Shown piece after piece: positions 1 through 8,202 of a DNA stretch of 64,000 nucleotides. The stretch spans positions 310,001-374,000 of the forward strand of contig JAEBDY010000008.1 in NCBI GenBank assembly GCA_049997955.1, given 5' to 3'. The position numbers and the translations under genes were made by a program. This DNA is from Umezawaea sp049997955. GTDB lineage: Bacteria; Actinomycetota; Actinomycetes; Mycobacteriales; Pseudonocardiaceae. Numbering within the stretch: the stretch's first letter is position 1; each line of letters begins with the position of its first letter. Below the pieces are notes generated by a model, which was given only the letters and a program-made list of their open reading frames with translations, made no database searches and had not been told where the DNA came from.

Positions 1-96
1 TGGCTGCCGTGCTGGGCGGGCCGTGCCGTGCTGGGCGGGCCGTGTTGTGCCGGGTGGGCCGTGCTGCGCCGGGTGGGCCGGGTGGGCCGGGTGGGG
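1..96. repeat. Nested 19-bp and 9-bp GC-rich tandem repeats downstream of mtnD
   Basis: Bases 7-25 and 26-44 are identical 19-mers (CCGTGCTGGGCGGGCCGTG). Bases 40-58 and 59-77 form a diverged 19-bp pair ending in CCGGGTGGG. Bases 78-86 and 87-95 repeat that last 9-mer twice more. The tract ends just before the TAA stop of mtnD, so it forms the 3' untranslated region of the operon. It is strongly G-rich on the plus strand. No gene is seen in it and the window edge cuts it. Confidence 0.8.
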
Positions 97-678
97 TTAT
101 TTGTTGTGGCCCTTCATCAGGGTGTCGAATGTTGGGAAGTCCAGTGCGATTTGGCTGCCCGTGAAGTTTCCCACCCAGCCGTTGTCGTCGTGGAAGAAGC
201 GGATCGAGATGTAGTCCGGTGTGGTTCCCATGTCGAACCAGTGGGTGGTGTTCTTCGGGACGCTGAGCAGGTCGCCTGCTTCGCACAGGATTCCGTAGAC
301 CTTGTTGTCCACGTGGAGGTAGAACACTCCTGCGCCGCGGGCGAAGAAGCGGTCCTCGTCGTCGTCGTGGGTGTGTTCCGCCAGGAACTTCTTGCGTGCC
401 GCCGCCGCGTTCGCCACCCATTCCGGGTCGGTGGACGGGGTCATGTGCATGGCGTCCACGAGGATGTAGCCCTCGGTTTCCACGACCCTGTCCACGTGTG
501 TGCGGTAGGCGTCGAGCACTTCCTCCGACGTTGGGGTGGCGGGAAGTCCTTCCGCCACCGGCCAGTTCTCGTAGCGGACGCCCAGGTGCTTCAGCTCCAC
601 GGCGATCTCGCTGGGGACGCTGGTCCTCACCAGCACCTCGGCCGGGTCCGAATCGGGCCAGACTGTCAGCAGGGTCAT
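97..678 (-). CDS. mtnD: Acireductone dioxygenase
   Basis: A 193-residue cupin that oxidises acireductone (1,2-dihydroxy-3-keto-5-methylthiopentene) with O2 to 4-methylthio-2-oxobutyrate and formate, the last ring of methionine salvage before transamination. The metal site is intact: HTHDDDE supplies His102, His104 and Glu108, and TTHWFD supplies His146. The length matches bacterial ARD. The ATG at 678 was chosen because it overlaps the upstream mtnB stop as ATGA, implying translational coupling; the longer open frame upstream is antisense-type shadow of mtnB. It is the last gene of the operon. Whether it is the Fe (productive) or Ni (CO-releasing) form cannot be read from sequence. Confidence 0.95.
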   Translation of the reverse strand: MTLLTVWPDSDPAEVLVRTSVPSEIAVELKHLGVRYENWPVAEGLPATPTSEEVLDAYRTHVDRVVETEGYILVDAMHMTPSTDPEWVANAAAARKKFLAEHTHDDDEDRFFARGAGVFYLHVDNKVYGILCEAGDLLSVPKNTTHWFDMGTTPDYISIRFFHDDNGWVGNFTGSQIALDFPTFDTLMKGHNK

Positions 679-1277
679 GGGGTTGCCCTCCTCGTTTCGA
701 CGGTGAAGCGGAGCAGCCAGTCGAGGCACTCCGCCCGGTGCCTGGCCTGGTGCAGGTCGTCTCCCCACACGTACACCCCGTGCCTGGCCACGATCAAGGC
801 CGGGGTGTCCTCGCGGTAGCCGGATTCGAACGCGTCGCCCAGCACGCGCATGTCCTGGGAGTTCGGCACGACCGGGATGAGGACGTCGTCGTCGTGCGCG
901 GCCCGGCCGAAGCCCTTCAGCATCTCCAGGTCGCGCAGCGGAACGCCGCCGGGCCAGTGCTCGCCCGCGACGACCGGGGCCATGGCGTGCACGTGGACCA
1001 CCGCGCCCGCGCCGGAGACCGCGGCGATGCGGCCGTGCAGTCCCGCCTCCGCCGACGGGACCTTCACCGGGTCGGTGGTCACGCCGTGCGCGTCCACCAC
1101 CACCACGTCGTCCTCGGTCAGTTCGCCCTTGTCCTTGCCGCTGACCGTGACGGCCAGGCGCAGGGGGTCGCGGTCCAGCACCACCGACAGGTTGCCCGAG
1201 GTGCCGCGCATCCAGCCCATGGCGGTGAACCGGGCGCATTCGGCGGCCAGGGCACGTCCTGCCTCAAGCAGGTTCAC
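675..1277 (-). CDS. mtnB: Methylthioribulose-1-phosphate dehydratase
   Basis: A 200-residue class II aldolase/adducin-fold enzyme that dehydrates 5-methylthioribulose 1-phosphate to the diketone phosphate. Seen in the sequence: the phosphate-binding RGTSGNLSV segment near residue 25, VSGKDKGEL, and the zinc-binding HVHAMAP. A conserved acidic residue lies in GLHGRI. The start is GTG at 1277, which overlaps the mtnC stop as GTGA; the stop in turn overlaps the mtnD start as ATGA. It lies between mtnC and mtnD, exactly as pathway order demands. I see nothing anomalous. Confidence 0.93.
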   Translation of the reverse strand: MNLLEAGRALAAECARFTAMGWMRGTSGNLSVVLDRDPLRLAVTVSGKDKGELTEDDVVVVDAHGVTTDPVKVPSAEAGLHGRIAAVSGAGAVVHVHAMAPVVAGEHWPGGVPLRDLEMLKGFGRAAHDDDVLIPVVPNSQDMRVLGDAFESGYREDTPALIVARHGVYVWGDDLHQARHRAECLDWLLRFTVETRRATP

Positions 1278-1960
1278 GGGAGGGTGCGGACGGAGTGGTG
1301 CGGGGTGAAGTCCGCTTCCCCGTACGGTTCGCCGACCCTGGCCACCCCCACGGTTCCCCACCCGGCCGCCTTGGCCGCGTGCAGTTCGGCCGGGACGTCC
1401 GAGTAGAAGACGATCTCCTCCGGCGGCGCTCCCAGCACCGCGGCGATCGCCTTGTAGGACTGCTCCTCCCGCTTCGGCCCGGCGTTCACGGTGTCGAAGT
1501 GGTGCTCCAGCAACGGGGTGAGGTCGCCGTCGGTGGTGTGGGCGAAGAACGCGATCTGCCCCGCGACCGAACCGGACGAGAACACGGCCAGGCGGGAGCC
1601 GTTGGCGTGCCACGACTTCAGCGCGGGGACCACGTCGGGGAAGAACTCCGCCACGAGGTCGCCCACGGCGTACCCGCGCTGCCAGATGAGGCCCTGCAAC
1701 GCCTTCAGCGGCGCGATCTTCTGGTCGCGGGCCATCCAGTCGTGGAGCACCGCGACGACGTCCGCCGTGGGGGCGTCCGGGGGCAGGTCGGCGAGGGCGC
1801 GGATCTCGGCCACCGCGGCGACGACGGCGGGGTCGTCGGGGTGCTCGTCGATCCACGGTCCGAGACGGGGGCGGGCGTAGTCGTAGAGGACCACGAGGAC
1901 CTGGTCGGTCGAGCTGAGGGTGCCCTCGATGTCCAGGACTACCCACGTCGGGGTGCTCAC
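1274..1960 (-). CDS. mtnC: Enolase-phosphatase E1 (2,3-diketo-5-methylthiopentyl-1-phosphate enolase/phosphatase)
   Basis: A 228-residue HAD-superfamily enzyme that enolises and dephosphorylates the diketone phosphate to acireductone. HAD motif I is VLDIEGTLS (Asp and Glu as in the MtnC family), motif II is FSSGS, and motif III/IV is FYSDVPAELHAAKAAG. This single bifunctional enzyme replaces the MtnW/MtnX pair of Bacillus. ATG at 1960 overlaps the mtnA stop by 4 bases. The length is normal for MtnC. Together with its neighbours the window encodes the complete segment from methylthioribose-1-phosphate to the 2-oxo acid; MtnN/MtnP, MtnK and the final aminotransferase are not in the window. Confidence 0.93.
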   Translation of the reverse strand: MSTPTWVVLDIEGTLSSTDQVLVVLYDYARPRLGPWIDEHPDDPAVVAAVAEIRALADLPPDAPTADVVAVLHDWMARDQKIAPLKALQGLIWQRGYAVGDLVAEFFPDVVPALKSWHANGSRLAVFSSGSVAGQIAFFAHTTDGDLTPLLEHHFDTVNAGPKREEQSYKAIAAVLGAPPEEIVFYSDVPAELHAAKAAGWGTVGVARVGEPYGEADFTPHHSVRTLP

Positions 1961-2976
1961 TGCTGTTCTCCTCGGTAGTAGTCGGCCAGGCGGTCCGGGG
2001 CGAAGACCCCGCGATCGGTGACGATCGACGTGACGAACCTCGGCGGTGTGATGTCGAACGCCGGGTAGTGCCCGCGAACGCGGGTGCTGGCGGTGCGCCT
2101 GCCCAACGTGGACAGGACCTCCTCGCCGTCGCGGTACTCGATCGGCACGTCGGCGGCCGTGGGGGCCAGGCGGTCGGGTGCCTGGACGAGGGCGTGGAAC
2201 GGGACGTCGAACGCCGTCGCCGCCACGGCCAGGCCCAGGGTGCCGATCTTGTTGACGACGTGGCCGTCCATGGTCACGCGGTCGCCCGCCGTGACCAGGG
2301 CGTCCACCTCGCCGGAACCGAGCACGGCGGCGCCCATGCCGTCCGTGATGACGGTCGTGTCGACGCCCATCTCGGCGAGCGTCTCCGCGGTCAGCCGCGC
2401 GCCCTGGAGGTACGGACGGGTCTCGGTGCAGATGAAGCGCAATCGCTTGCCTGCGCGCTGAGCGGCGGAAACGGTCTCCGTCAGGTACAGGTCCGCCCAG
2501 CAGTGGGTGAGCACGCAGGCGTCGTCGGGCAGCAGCGCCGCGGTGGCTGCGCCGAGCGCACGGCTCCGGCCGCGGTAGCGCTCGTCGCCCGCGACCGCAC
2601 CGGCCATGGCCGCGGCTTCGAGGGCCGCGCCGGTGGTCGGGCCCGCGGCGTCCACGGCCGTCAGCACGGCGAAGACGGCCTTCCGCAAGTGGTTGTTGGT
2701 GCGGCGGGTGTTCTCCAGCCGGTTCGCCGCGCGCCCGAGGTGGGCGCGGGCGTCGGTGGCGTTCAACGCCGCCGCTTCACGGGCCGCGAGGACCATCCCC
2801 CACAGCACCGCGAAGTACGGGCCGGACGACTGGGTGACCATGTCCTCGATGGACTTGGCGACGTCCTCGACCGTGGCGCAGCGCACCCAGTTCCGCTCGA
2901 ACGGGAAGTCGCGGCGGTCGAGGACGTGCACGCCGTCGTCCTCCAGGCGGACGCTGTTCGCCAGCACCGGCTCCAT
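1957..2976 (-). CDS. mtnA: S-methyl-5-thioribose-1-phosphate isomerase
   Basis: A 339-residue member of the eIF2B-like family that isomerises methylthioribose 1-phosphate to the ribulose 1-phosphate. Family marks seen: RTNNHLRKAV, the catalytic-Cys region LTHCWADLY, TETRPYLQGARLTA, and TTVITDGMGAAV followed by DGHVVNKIGTLGLA, which includes the catalytic Asp of the family. One point to check is that the usual LTHCNAG context reads LTHCWAD here, so two small residues after the Cys are altered. ATG at 2976 shares one base with the upstream stop (TGATG). It is the first committed enzyme of the cluster. Confidence 0.92.
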   Translation of the reverse strand: MEPVLANSVRLEDDGVHVLDRRDFPFERNWVRCATVEDVAKSIEDMVTQSSGPYFAVLWGMVLAAREAAALNATDARAHLGRAANRLENTRRTNNHLRKAVFAVLTAVDAAGPTTGAALEAAAMAGAVAGDERYRGRSRALGAATAALLPDDACVLTHCWADLYLTETVSAAQRAGKRLRFICTETRPYLQGARLTAETLAEMGVDTTVITDGMGAAVLGSGEVDALVTAGDRVTMDGHVVNKIGTLGLAVAATAFDVPFHALVQAPDRLAPTAADVPIEYRDGEEVLSTLGRRTASTRVRGHYPAFDITPPRFVTSIVTDRGVFAPDRLADYYRGEQQ

Positions 2977-4103
2977 CAGCTGTACCCGGTGAACGGTGCC
3001 CGTCCGCCCGTCAGGAAGTACTCCCCCACCTCGCGCGCCTTGTAGGCGACGGGGTCGTGCAGGGTCAGGGTGCGGGAGTTGCGCCAGAACCGGTCGAAGC
3101 CGTAGCCGGAGGCGGTCGCGCGGGCGCCGCACAGCTCGAACACCTTGGTCGTGGTGTCGTTGACGACCCTGGTGGAGAAGACCTTCGCCGACGAGATCGC
3201 GGCGGCCGTGGCGGCGCGCTGGTCGGCGGTGAGGGCCGTGCCCGCGTCGGACGCGGCCAGGAGCGCCTCGGACGCGTGGTCCGCGAGCAGTCCGGCCGCC
3301 CCGACCTGGGCGACCAGTTCGCCGTAGGTGGCGAGGACGTACGGGTCGGCGGCGGCCGTGTCGACGCCGCTGAGGAACCACGGCCGGGTGGTCGACCGCG
3401 TGTAGCGGGCGGCCTCGCCGAGCGCGCCCTCGGCGATGGCGACGTGGAGCTGGGCGAGGACGAGCTGGAAGCCCAGCGAGGCCAGCGACAGGCGCGGCGA
3501 GGTGTCCACGTCGGGTTGCAGGCCGAGCACGTTCGCCGCGGGCACGAGGACCTTCTCGAACACCACTCCGCCGCTCGCGGTGAGGCGCTGGCCCATGTTG
3601 TCCCAGTCGCCCGCGAACGTGATGCCGGGGGTGTCGCCGTCGAGCAGGAACGTCAGCTTCTCGCCGTTGTCGGTGCGGGTGGCGCTGACGACCAGCCGGT
3701 CGGCGAGCGCGGCGCCCGTGGCGAACGTCTTGCGGCCGTCCACGACGTAGCCGCCGTCGACCGGGGTCATCTTCAGGGCGGCGTCCAGCGGGTTGCTGAC
3801 ACCCGCCCAGAACAGGTTGTCGCCTGCCTCGAACGGCACGTCGAACAGGCCGCTGCGCCAGATCTGCAGGTAGTGGTAGCCGAGCAGGTGCCCGATGTTC
3901 GCGTCCGCCGCTCCGACCACCCTGGTGACCGCCTGCTGGGTCGTCCAGTCCGCGATCGTCAGCAGGCCGGACTGCTTGAGCAGCTCCAGCTCCCGCACCG
4001 GGGACTCGCCGAGTCGATCGCGCTCGGCGGCGTCGACGCGCAACGCCGTCGCCAGCTCCTCGGCGACGGTCAGCCACTTCTGCCGACCCTCGGTGAACGT
4101 CAT
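2976..4103 (-). CDS. Acyl-CoA dehydrogenase-fold flavin monooxygenase (DszC/SfnB-like)
   Basis: A 375-residue flavoprotein of the acyl-CoA dehydrogenase superfamily. The three-part fold is visible: alpha N-domain (about 1-110), beta middle domain (GRKTFATGA, the DWDNMGQRLTASGG strand pair), and alpha C-domain ending in the CGARATASGYGFDRFWRN segment. The sequence resembles the DszC/SfnB group, reduced-flavin-dependent oxygenases of sulfur compounds, rather than true CoA-ester dehydrogenases, and I see no clear catalytic Glu. ATG at 4103 is preferred over an upstream in-frame start at 4148. It is the first gene of the mtn operon and shares a base with mtnA, so a role in oxidising or recovering a methylthio or sulfonate compound is a reasonable inference. 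Substrate unknown. Confidence 0.75.
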   Translation of the reverse strand: MTFTEGRQKWLTVAEELATALRVDAAERDRLGESPVRELELLKQSGLLTIADWTTQQAVTRVVGAADANIGHLLGYHYLQIWRSGLFDVPFEAGDNLFWAGVSNPLDAALKMTPVDGGYVVDGRKTFATGAALADRLVVSATRTDNGEKLTFLLDGDTPGITFAGDWDNMGQRLTASGGVVFEKVLVPAANVLGLQPDVDTSPRLSLASLGFQLVLAQLHVAIAEGALGEAARYTRSTTRPWFLSGVDTAAADPYVLATYGELVAQVGAAGLLADHASEALLAASDAGTALTADQRAATAAAISSAKVFSTRVVNDTTTKVFELCGARATASGYGFDRFWRNSRTLTLHDPVAYKAREVGEYFLTGGRAPFTGYS

Positions 4104-4285
4104 GCACTGCCTCCAGGCTCCGCTTCGCGCCCGGTCAGCCGGACGCACGTCGAGCCTAATAGCCGGTCACGGCGTGCGGATGAGCGTCTCGCCACATAAG
4201 CACCAGTCCCCCCTGAGCACCCCCTACCTGCGACAACGCACCCCGGAGGCTCGGCGGTCGGCGGTTCGTGCCTATCGTTCCCACC

Positions 4286-5038
4286 ATGAGAAGCACTCGG
4301 GCGGCTCTCCACAGCGCTGGGGACCGGTCCGCTGACGGGCGGCCCGCGCACCTGGTCCTGGCGGAGCGGTTGATCGACAACCTCCCGACCAGCCGGAACG
4401 TCTACAAGGCACCGGCGCAGCGGAACGTGGTCAGGTGGGGCAAGCCGGGGGTTCCCGACAGCTGGACGAACCAGAGCCAGTGCGCGTCGTTCATCACCGC
4501 CGTGCTGAAGCGGGCCTACCCGAAGTGGGCCACGCGGTGGTTCTTCGCGAAGCACTTCGGCTCGCGCAGCCCGTACGCGCGGGGCTACGCGCACGCGTTC
4601 ACCGGTGGCGGGGCGCCGCACTTCTCCGTGGTCCCCGAGGTGGCGGACCTGCGGCCCGGCGATCTGATCGTGATCGACTTCCGCCAGGACCAGGGCACCA
4701 ACACGGGGCACATCGTGATGGTGCGGGAGGTCAAGGAGGTCTACGACGCGCACAGCTCGTTCGAGGGCGAGACGCAGTACGCGGTGGAGGTCGTGGACTG
4801 CACCTCCGAGCCGCACGGGGTGTTCGGGGTGGGCGACTACCCGTCGTTCCCGGACAGCCGGATCGTCGACGAGACCACCCAGCACAGCGGCGCGGGCTAC
4901 GGGCACATGATGTTCTACGCCTCCGACGCCACCGGCGGGTTCAGCCGCTACCGGTGGAGCGTCAACAGCTCCGCGTCGCGCACCACGGAGGAACGGCCGA
5001 TCGTCGCGGCACGCGTGGAGCTTGGGCTGTTCGGGTGA
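4286..5038 (+). CDS. NlpC/P60- or CHAP-like cysteine peptidase-fold protein
   Basis: A 250-residue protein with the layout of papain-like amidases of the NlpC/P60/CHAP group. A candidate nucleophile Cys66 sits at a helix start in NQSQCASFITAVLK, and a candidate His142 sits in the strand TNTGHIVMVREV, preceded by LRPGDLIVID, a typical strand turn in these families. No signal peptide or membrane segment is visible, so it is probably cytoplasmic or exported by another route. The ATG at 4286 is used; a GTG at 4268 is also in frame. No strong ribosome binding site precedes it, so it may be leaderless. It lies 70 bases upstream of the protease-nuclease fusion on the same strand and may be co-transcribed. 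Substrate (peptidoglycan or protein) unknown. Confidence 0.65.
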   Translation: MRSTRAALHSAGDRSADGRPAHLVLAERLIDNLPTSRNVYKAPAQRNVVRWGKPGVPDSWTNQSQCASFITAVLKRAYPKWATRWFFAKHFGSRSPYARGYAHAFTGGGAPHFSVVPEVADLRPGDLIVIDFRQDQGTNTGHIVMVREVKEVYDAHSSFEGETQYAVEVVDCTSEPHGVFGVGDYPSFPDSRIVDETTQHSGAGYGHMMFYASDATGGFSRYRWSVNSSASRTTEERPIVAARVELGLFG

Positions 5039-5108
5039 GCGGCGTGGACCGGGGCTAACACCTCCCGGACACCGGGCGACAGCAAGGTGATCCGAGAGGA
5101 AGTGCGCG

Positions 5109-6953
5109 ATGGCCTCCAGGAAGTCCGCCAAGGGCCGTGACGAGCTGCTGGTCTCACTGCGGCGGTTCATCCGCGCCAAGGGCTCGGACTTCCTCCGGGA
5201 CGGGAACGTGTCGTCCATCGGCGTGGGCTACAAGGAGAAGGACGGCAAGCCCACCAAGGAGATCTCCGTCCAGTTCACCGTCCGGCGGAAGGCGCAGCCG
5301 GAGCAGCTGGAGGCGCTCGGCACGACCGCGCTGCCGGAGGTGGTCGTGGTGGACGGCGTCGAGGTCCCGACGGACGTCCTGGAACGGGACTACAAACCGG
5401 ATTTCAAGGTCGTGGCCGAGGCAGCCGCGGCCGAGCGGAAGACCCGCGTCGACCCCGTCGTGCCCGGTGCGAGCATCGGCCACGTGAAGGTCAGCGCGGG
5501 CACGATCGGCTGCGTCGTCCACGACAAGGTCGACGGGACCCCGTACGTGCTGAGCAACTGGCACGTGCTGCACGGGTCCGGGGGCGCGCTGGGCGAGGAC
5601 GTGGTGCAGCCCGGTCCGCACGACGACAACCGGATCGACCGCAACCGCCTGGGCAAGCTGGTGCGCTCCTACCTGGGCAAGGCGGGCGACTGCGCCATCG
5701 CGTCCATCGAGGACCGCGCGTACGACACGACCGCGATGGAGCTGGGTGTCGCGGTGAGCCAGATCGGCGAGCCGGAACTCGGCGACAAGGTCGTCAAGAG
5801 CGGCCGCACCACCGGTGTCACGCACGGGGTGGTCCGGCGGGTCGACGTCCTGGTGAAGATCGACTACGGCGGCACCGCGGGCGAGTGCGAGATCGGAGGC
5901 TTCGAGATCGGCGTCGACGAGCGGAACAAACCCGCGGGCGGCGAGATCAGCTCGGGCGGCGACTCGGGAGCGGCCTGGATCTTCAAGCTCGGCAACGGCC
6001 GTCCGAGCAAGGTGTTGGCGGGCCTGCACTTCGCGGGCGAGGGCGGTGGCGACCCGGACGAGCACGCGCTGGCGTGCCTGCCGCGCTCGGTGTTCGAGAA
6101 GCTGGAGATCACCCTCGACCCGCCCGTCCCGGTCGAGGCCGTGCCGACCGGTTTCGACGTCGACTTCCTCGGCACCCGCGTGGAGACGCCGTCGCTGACC
6201 GCGTCCACTCGGGACGACGCCCTGCTGGTCGGCGGCACCGAGCGGATCGACTACACGCACTTCTCGCTGGCCATGAGCAAGTCCCGCAGGTTCGCGCTGT
6301 GGGTGGCGTGGAACATCGACGGCGGCACGCTCAAGAAGCTCGACCGCAGCGGCATCCCGTTCCTGAAGGACCCGCGCGTGCCCGCCGAGTTCCAGGCCGG
6401 TGACGAGCTGTACAAGAACAACCGCCTCGACCGCGGCCACATCGCCCGCCGTGCCGACCTCATCTGGGGCACGAAGGCCGTCGCGGACAGGGCGAACACG
6501 GACTCCTTCTACTTCACCAACATCACGCCGCAGATGGACGACTTCAACCAGAGCTCCAAGTCCGGCCTCTGGGGTCGGCTGGAGGACGCCCTGTTCGCCG
6601 ACGTCGAGGTGGACGACCTGCGCGTGTCGGTCAGCGGCGGTCCGGTGTTCAACGCCGACGACCGGATCTTCCGCACCGTGGCCCTGCCGCGCGAGTTCTG
6701 GAAGGTCATCACGTTCGTCGAGGCGGGCGTCCTGAAGACCAGCGCGTTCCTGCTGACGCAGAACCTGGACCAGTTGGAGGCCCTGGACCTGGACGAGTTC
6801 CGCGTCTACCAGGTGACGATCGCCGAGCTGGAGCAGCGGACCGGACTCCTGTTCCCCGCGGCGCTGCACGACGCCCCGGCCGCGGCACCCGAGGTGCTGG
6901 AAGCGGCCGAACGGGAGCCGCTCTCCAGCACCGAGGACATCCGCTGGTCGTGA
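5109..6953 (+). CDS. Trypsin-like serine protease fused to a NUC-type DNA/RNA non-specific endonuclease
   Basis: A 614-residue two-enzyme fusion. Residues 1-115 are a charged lead with a repeated beta pattern. Residues about 120-345 are a chymotrypsin-fold protease: LSNWHVLHG gives His152, KAGDCAIAS gives Asp194 and GGDSGAAW gives Ser286, so the triad looks complete. Residues about 365-580 are a DNA/RNA non-specific endonuclease (EndoG/Serratia type) with the LDRGHIARRADLIWG active-site block (His444) and NITPQMDDFNQ, whose Asn is the usual magnesium-site residue. There is no signal peptide, so both activities would be held inside the cell. A good GAGAGGAAG ribosome binding site lies before ATG 5109. 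A 10-bp hairpin overlaps the stop codon. Such fusions occur in bacterial conflict systems; target and trigger are unknown. Confidence 0.88.
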   Translation: MASRKSAKGRDELLVSLRRFIRAKGSDFLRDGNVSSIGVGYKEKDGKPTKEISVQFTVRRKAQPEQLEALGTTALPEVVVVDGVEVPTDVLERDYKPDFKVVAEAAAAERKTRVDPVVPGASIGHVKVSAGTIGCVVHDKVDGTPYVLSNWHVLHGSGGALGEDVVQPGPHDDNRIDRNRLGKLVRSYLGKAGDCAIASIEDRAYDTTAMELGVAVSQIGEPELGDKVVKSGRTTGVTHGVVRRVDVLVKIDYGGTAGECEIGGFEIGVDERNKPAGGEISSGGDSGAAWIFKLGNGRPSKVLAGLHFAGEGGGDPDEHALACLPRSVFEKLEITLDPPVPVEAVPTGFDVDFLGTRVETPSLTASTRDDALLVGGTERIDYTHFSLAMSKSRRFALWVAWNIDGGTLKKLDRSGIPFLKDPRVPAEFQAGDELYKNNRLDRGHIARRADLIWGTKAVADRANTDSFYFTNITPQMDDFNQSSKSGLWGRLEDALFADVEVDDLRVSVSGGPVFNADDRIFRTVALPREFWKVITFVEAGVLKTSAFLLTQNLDQLEALDLDEFRVYQVTIAELEQRTGLLFPAALHDAPAAAPEVLEAAEREPLSSTEDIRWS

Positions 6954-6968
6954 GCCCCGCTCACGACC
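6946..6968 (+). terminator. Hairpin terminator overlapping the protease-nuclease stop codon
   Basis: Perfect 10-bp stem GGTCGTGAGC / GCTCACGACC with a CCC loop; the TGA stop codon lies inside the left arm. There is no U-tract, as is usual in this genome type. It would insulate the fusion gene from the following VanZ gene. Confidence 0.7.
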
Positions 6969-7103
6969 GCCGGAGCCTGCTCAGGTCCTCACCGCCGCCG
7001 CGCCGTGCGCCGGTCGTCCCAGGATCGGACGACCGGGTCCGCGAGGAGAACGGAGGGATGTCCACGGCGCGCGGGAAACCGCTCGTCTGCTTACCCTCCG
7101 TTG

Positions 7104-8198
7104 ATGTCTCAGTGGACCGGGCAAACCCTGTTGGCGCTGTTCGGCGGGTTCGCGCTGGCGTTCGTGCTGGTGCTCCCCTTCGTGGCCCGCAGCTACCGGA
7201 TCCGCGGCCGGGTGGGCGTCGGCCGAGCCGTGATGGGGCTGGCGTTCCTGGTCTACGCGCTCGCGCTGGTCACCTACACGCTGTTGCCCCAGCCGCTGGT
7301 GGACGCCGAGTTCTGCGCGGCGAACACCGCGCTCGCGCACCCCGTGTGGAACCCGCTGGAGTTCGTCACCGACATGCGGAAGTTCCACACCGGACTCCTG
7401 TCGAACCCGGCGCTCCAGCAGGTGGTGTTCAACGCCGTGCTGTTCGTGCCGTGGGGCTTCTTCCTGCGGCGCCTGTTCGGCAGGGGCCTCGGCACGGCGG
7501 TGGCGACGGGGTTCGGGGTGTCGCTGTTCATCGAGTGCACCCAGCTCACCGGCGTGTGGTTCCTCTTCCAGTGCCCGTACCGGCTGTTCGACACCGGCGA
7601 CCTGATGACGAACACGCTCGGCGCGGCCGTCGGCGCGCTCCTGACCAGGCCCGCCGCCGCGGTGGTGGCGGCGGACGCGGCCGCGCCCCGACCCGTGACG
7701 ACCGGTCGGCGGGTGCTCGGGATGGTGCTGGACCTGATCGGCGTCACCCTCGTGGGAGTGGCGCTCGTGGTGGCGTCGAGGGCCGTGGAGTACCTCCTCG
7801 CCGACGACCCGTCGCTCGTGGGGCTCGACTCGCACCCGCTGCGGGACGCCCTGCTCGGCGAGTGGCTGCCCGCGGTGGTCCTGCTGCTGGTCGTGCCGCT
7901 GCTCGGCACCGGCGCGACCCCCGGCCAGAGGTCCGTCCGACTGCGACCGGAGGGTCCGCCCGTGCTCGGGAGGGTGCTGCTCCGCTTCCTGACCGGGTCG
8001 GGCGGCTACTTCCTGCTGAGCGGGCTGGAGACCGCGACGGGCTCGGACGGGTGGCAGGGGCTGCTCTCGGCGTGGCTGCTCGCGAGCCTGGTCGGGGCGT
8101 GGCGGACCAAGGGCCACCGCGGCCTGTCCGGGGTGGTCGCGGGCCTGCGGGTCGTGGACTCCAGGGAGGTCAGCCGCGACCCGGTGACCTCGCGGTGA
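7104..8198 (+). CDS. VanZ-family / RDD-like membrane protein (copy 1)
   Basis: A 364-residue integral membrane protein. The N-terminal half carries VanZ-like features: four hydrophobic segments, the NPLEFVTDMRKF loop, FNAVLFVPWGFFLRRLFG and the ECTQLTGVW helix followed by DTGDLMTNTLGAAVGAL. The C-terminal part, with TPGQRSVRLR and a closing transmembrane pair, looks like an RDD domain. ATG at 7104 follows CCCTCCGTTG with no strong ribosome binding site. VanZ proteins give low-level teicoplanin resistance in enterococci, but most homologues have no known role. A clear paralogue lies at 34408-35490. The gene converges on the P450 with 4 bases between the stops. Confidence 0.82.
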   Translation: MSQWTGQTLLALFGGFALAFVLVLPFVARSYRIRGRVGVGRAVMGLAFLVYALALVTYTLLPQPLVDAEFCAANTALAHPVWNPLEFVTDMRKFHTGLLSNPALQQVVFNAVLFVPWGFFLRRLFGRGLGTAVATGFGVSLFIECTQLTGVWFLFQCPYRLFDTGDLMTNTLGAAVGALLTRPAAAVVAADAAAPRPVTTGRRVLGMVLDLIGVTLVGVALVVASRAVEYLLADDPSLVGLDSHPLRDALLGEWLPAVVLLLVVPLLGTGATPGQRSVRLRPEGPPVLGRVLLRFLTGSGGYFLLSGLETATGSDGWQGLLSAWLLASLVGAWRTKGHRGLSGVVAGLRVVDSREVSRDPVTSR

Positions 8199-8202
8199 AC
8201 GC

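Noticed and set aside
1..96. CRISPR-like array
   Set aside because: The repeats are contiguous without spacers and there are no cas genes; simple tandem repeats.
4104..4285. SAM riboswitch before the methionine-salvage operon
   Set aside because: I compared the leader with the SAM-I, SAM-II and SAM-IV patterns that I know and saw no matching core. A covariance-model search would settle it.
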